Part shown: positions 4,584-6,752 of the stretch, one piece after another
Position numbering within the stretch: the stretch's first letter is position 1
How the letters are laid out: every line of letters starts with the position of its first letter
NCBI GenBank assembly: GCA_016282415.1
Contig: JAEEKO010000010.1
Location: 1 to 6,752, forward strand
Reading direction: 5' to 3'
DNA length: 6,752 nt
Source of the DNA: Caryophanales bacterium
GTDB lineage: Bacteria; Bacillota_I; Bacilli_A; RF39; UBA660
Program-made: the position numbers and the translations under genes
The notes under the pieces: model-generated
Databases searched by the model: none
Seen by the model: only the letters and a program-made list of their open reading frames with translations
Told to the model about the DNA's origin: nothing

Positions 4584-6752
4584 GTGAATGACTTGTTAAA
4601 TATTTGGCTTTCTCCTTTAATAGAAACAGAAAAATTAAAAAATGTTTTAATTATTGGAAATAGTGAAGAAACTATTCTTTCAGAATTATTTCAAATTATA
4701 GTTAATAATCATGGGAATCTATTAGTAACAAATGAAGATATTGATAATTACTATTATAAAAATGATGGAAAAAGTAAATATATTTATATTAAGAATAGTA
4801 TTTCTAATATTTTCCCTGTGATGCAGTTGAATAATATTGATTTAAATTTAATTGTAATTAATTCATATTTTGAAGATTATAGTTCTTTTGTTACTTCTAA
4901 TTTTATTAAAAGTGGAATTATAATTCTTAATAAAAAATATGAAATTAGTTCTGAAACTGAAATCTTAAAAGAAAAATCTAATTATACTTTTGAAACAGAA
5001 AATTATTATTTCTTTTTTCTTAATAAATATAATAAAAATATTATTAATTATGATGAAGTAGTAAATCGAATATTGTCTATTGAAGATAAGACTTTAAATA
5101 AAAAAAATCATAAAGTGCCAGTGGTTGGCGTTGGAATTTTGACTTATAATCATGTTGATTATATTGCTGATTGTTTGGATAGCGTTTTAAAACAAAAAGG
5201 CGATTTTAAACTTAAAATAACTATTATAGATGATTGCTCTACTGATGGCACGTCAGATATTATCGAAAAAAAAATATCATGTTATGATTTTCCTAAAAAC
5301 ATTACAATTGATTTTATTAAGAATGATAGTAATGTTGGAATGTTAAATAATTTCAAAATATTATTAAAAAGTTTTAATAATACTGACTTTTTTACGTTTT
5401 GCGAAGGCGACGACTATTGGGTTTCCAGTAATAGAGTATCAAAGTTTATTAATCAATTCTATGAAATGCCTGAAATAGCGTTGTCATTTAATAATTTTGA
5501 TTTTCATTTTTCAAAAAATAAAATTAAACAGAATGTAAATCAGATAAAGCTAACTCAAAAGCATTATAATTCTCGAGATTTAATAAGGCTAGATAATTTT
5601 ATAGGGAATTATAGCTGTTGCTTTTATGATTCTTTTTATTTAAAGCATATTAATAATAACATGTTTGATATGGTTGCATATGATTTTTTGTTTAATACCA
5701 TTTATGCACAATGTGGTTTTATTGGTCATATAAATGAAGTTTTATCTAATTATAGATATCATGATAATTCTTTATGGTCTAGCGTTAGTGATAAGTCAAA
5801 ATTGCTTAAAATGATGGATTTGGTTGATAAGTATAATAATTATACAAATTATGTTTATGATATGGAGTATCGTTCTTATGAGAGAACATTATTTAAAATG
5901 CTTGATAAAAATAGTTTTAACAAAGATTTGATGATTATTGATAATGTTTTCCCAACAAAATTAAGTCAATTCAGTTATCAGGAAATAACTTCTTATCTTG
6001 AATATTTTAGCAACAGTATTTGTTTATCTACTGGTTTATCATTGAATGTTTTTAAAAATCAAAAAATTGATAATGAAATTCAAAATTATAAACTTGAACA
6101 TTTAAATATTGCTAAAAGAATATCTGATTATACTGATGATAAATTTGAAGTTTACTCTCCTAAATTGATGTATTTTATATTTTTTTCAACGGTTAAGTAT
6201 TTTTATAATTATATTGTTAAAAAGAATGTTCCGTTCGCTTTTGAATTGTATCCTGGTGGAGGGTTTGCGTTTGATAATCCTGAATGTGATTATATGTTAA
6301 AAAAAATAATGTTAAATAAAAATTTTAAGAAGGTTATTGTTACTCAACATCCTGTAAAAGAATATTTATTAAAAAAGAAATTGTGTAAGGAAAGCCAAAT
6401 TGAGTATATATTTGGTGTGGTAACACCATTAGAATGTATCAATAAAAAGATAATTAATAAGACACACTATGGAATTGATAAAGAAAATTTAGACATTGTT
6501 TTTATGGCACATAAATATACACCGCTTGGTATTGATAAAGGTTACGATGTATTTGTTGATGTTGCAAAGAAGTTATCATTAAAATATAACAATGTACGTT
6601 TTCATGTAGTTGGCGAGTTTACCAAAAATGACATTGATGTATCTTTAGTAAATAATATACATTTTTATGGCAATATGGCTGGTGATCAGTTTGACACTTT
6701 TTTTGCTGATAAAGACATTATCTTGTCACCAAATATTCCTTTTAAAATATAT
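4584..6752 (+). CDS. Large multidomain glycosyltransferase (unknown N-domain + GT2 + GT4-like), runs off right edge
   Basis: From a GTG at 4584 the frame stays open for 723 residues to the window edge. Three parts are visible. Residues 1-175 are unrecognised: NVLIIGNSEET near the start and LNLIVINSYFEDY later suggest a Rossmann-like fold. Residues about 178-405 form a GT2 (GT-A) domain: VPVVGVGILTYNH at 178-190, IIDDCSTDGT with D216/D217, NVGMLNNF, and the metal-binding EGDDYW (274-279). Residues about 448-723 look like a GT4 (GT-B) enzyme: DLMIIDNVFP, ELYPGGGF (554-561), KVIVTQHPVKEYL, then VFMAHKY...GIDKGYDVFVDVAKKL (639-664) and VRFHVVGEF (671-679). The acceptor-binding C-terminus is missing. 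It would transfer two sugars to the glycan exported by the upstream transporter, in the cytoplasm or at the membrane face; specificities are unknown. The gap from the acyltransferase gene is 15 bases. Composition is even more AT-rich than the transporter genes. Confidence 0.85.
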   Translation, partial: MNDLLNIWLSPLIETEKLKNVLIIGNSEETILSELFQIIVNNHGNLLVTNEDIDNYYYKNDGKSKYIYIKNSISNIFPVMQLNNIDLNLIVINSYFEDYSSFVTSNFIKSGIIILNKKYEISSETEILKEKSNYTFETENYYFFFLNKYNKNIINYDEVVNRILSIEDKTLNKKNHKVPVVGVGILTYNHVDYIADCLDSVLKQKGDFKLKITIIDDCSTDGTSDIIEKKISCYDFPKNITIDFIKNDSNVGMLNNFKILLKSFNNTDFFTFCEGDDYWVSSNRVSKFINQFYEMPEIALSFNNFDFHFSKNKIKQNVNQIKLTQKHYNSRDLIRLDNFIGNYSCCFYDSFYLKHINNNMFDMVAYDFLFNTIYAQCGFIGHINEVLSNYRYHDNSLWSSVSDKSKLLKMMDLVDKYNNYTNYVYDMEYRSYERTLFKMLDKNSFNKDLMIIDNVFPTKLSQFSYQEITSYLEYFSNSICLSTGLSLNVFKNQKIDNEIQNYKLEHLNIAKRISDYTDDKFEVYSPKLMYFIFFSTVKYFYNYIVKKNVPFAFELYPGGGFAFDNPECDYMLKKIMLNKNFKKVIVTQHPVKEYLLKKKLCKESQIEYIFGVVTPLECINKKIINKTHYGIDKENLDIVFMAHKYTPLGIDKGYDVFVDVAKKLSLKYNNVRFHVVGEFTKNDIDVSLVNNIHFYGNMAGDQFDTFFADKDIILSPNIPFKIY

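Overview
The window is very AT-rich DNA with A/T-ending codons, proteins rich in Asn, Ile and Lys, strong AGGAGG-type ribosome binding sites, extended -10 promoters and an AT-rich intrinsic terminator. TGG is used for Trp and no gene needs TGA read as Trp, so the standard bacterial code fits. This points to a low-GC Gram-positive-type bacterium (Bacillota, Bacilli/Erysipelotrichia-like, or a related standard-code lineage). The species cannot be read from the sequence.

Left part (1-2335): two divergent genes that look accessory. On the minus strand is the N-terminal 191 residues of a DUF1016/YhcG-type protein, a PDDEXK-nuclease family, running off the left edge. On the plus strand is a gene of about 540 codons split by a one-base frameshift near 1146-1199. 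Its two reading-frame pieces each carry an RNxxxH motif (R-N-K-L-G-H and R-N-S-I-S-H), the signature of HEPN ribonuclease domains. The intact product would therefore be a tandem-HEPN protein with a coiled-coil-like linker before the second domain. It ends at a perfect palindromic terminator. This pair is the best candidate in the window for an undescribed system, possibly defence- or toxin-like; its activity is inferred only.

Right part (2336-6752): a cell-surface polysaccharide or teichoic-acid operon, beginning at an extended -10 promoter that abuts the terminator. In order it holds an ABC exporter ATPase (Wzt/TagH/KpsT type), its ABC-2 permease (TagG/Wzm type), a NeuD/PglD-type left-handed beta-helix sugar acyltransferase, and a large glycosyltransferase open at the right edge. 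That last gene joins an unrecognised N-terminal domain, a GT2 domain and a GT4-like domain. The four genes are spaced 8-20 bases apart, all on the plus strand, with no terminator between them.

Read together, the glycosyltransferase would build a glycan, the acyltransferase would acylate it or an amino-sugar precursor, and the ATPase-permease pair would export the lipid-linked polymer across the membrane. No tRNA, rRNA, CRISPR array or insertion sequence is visible.
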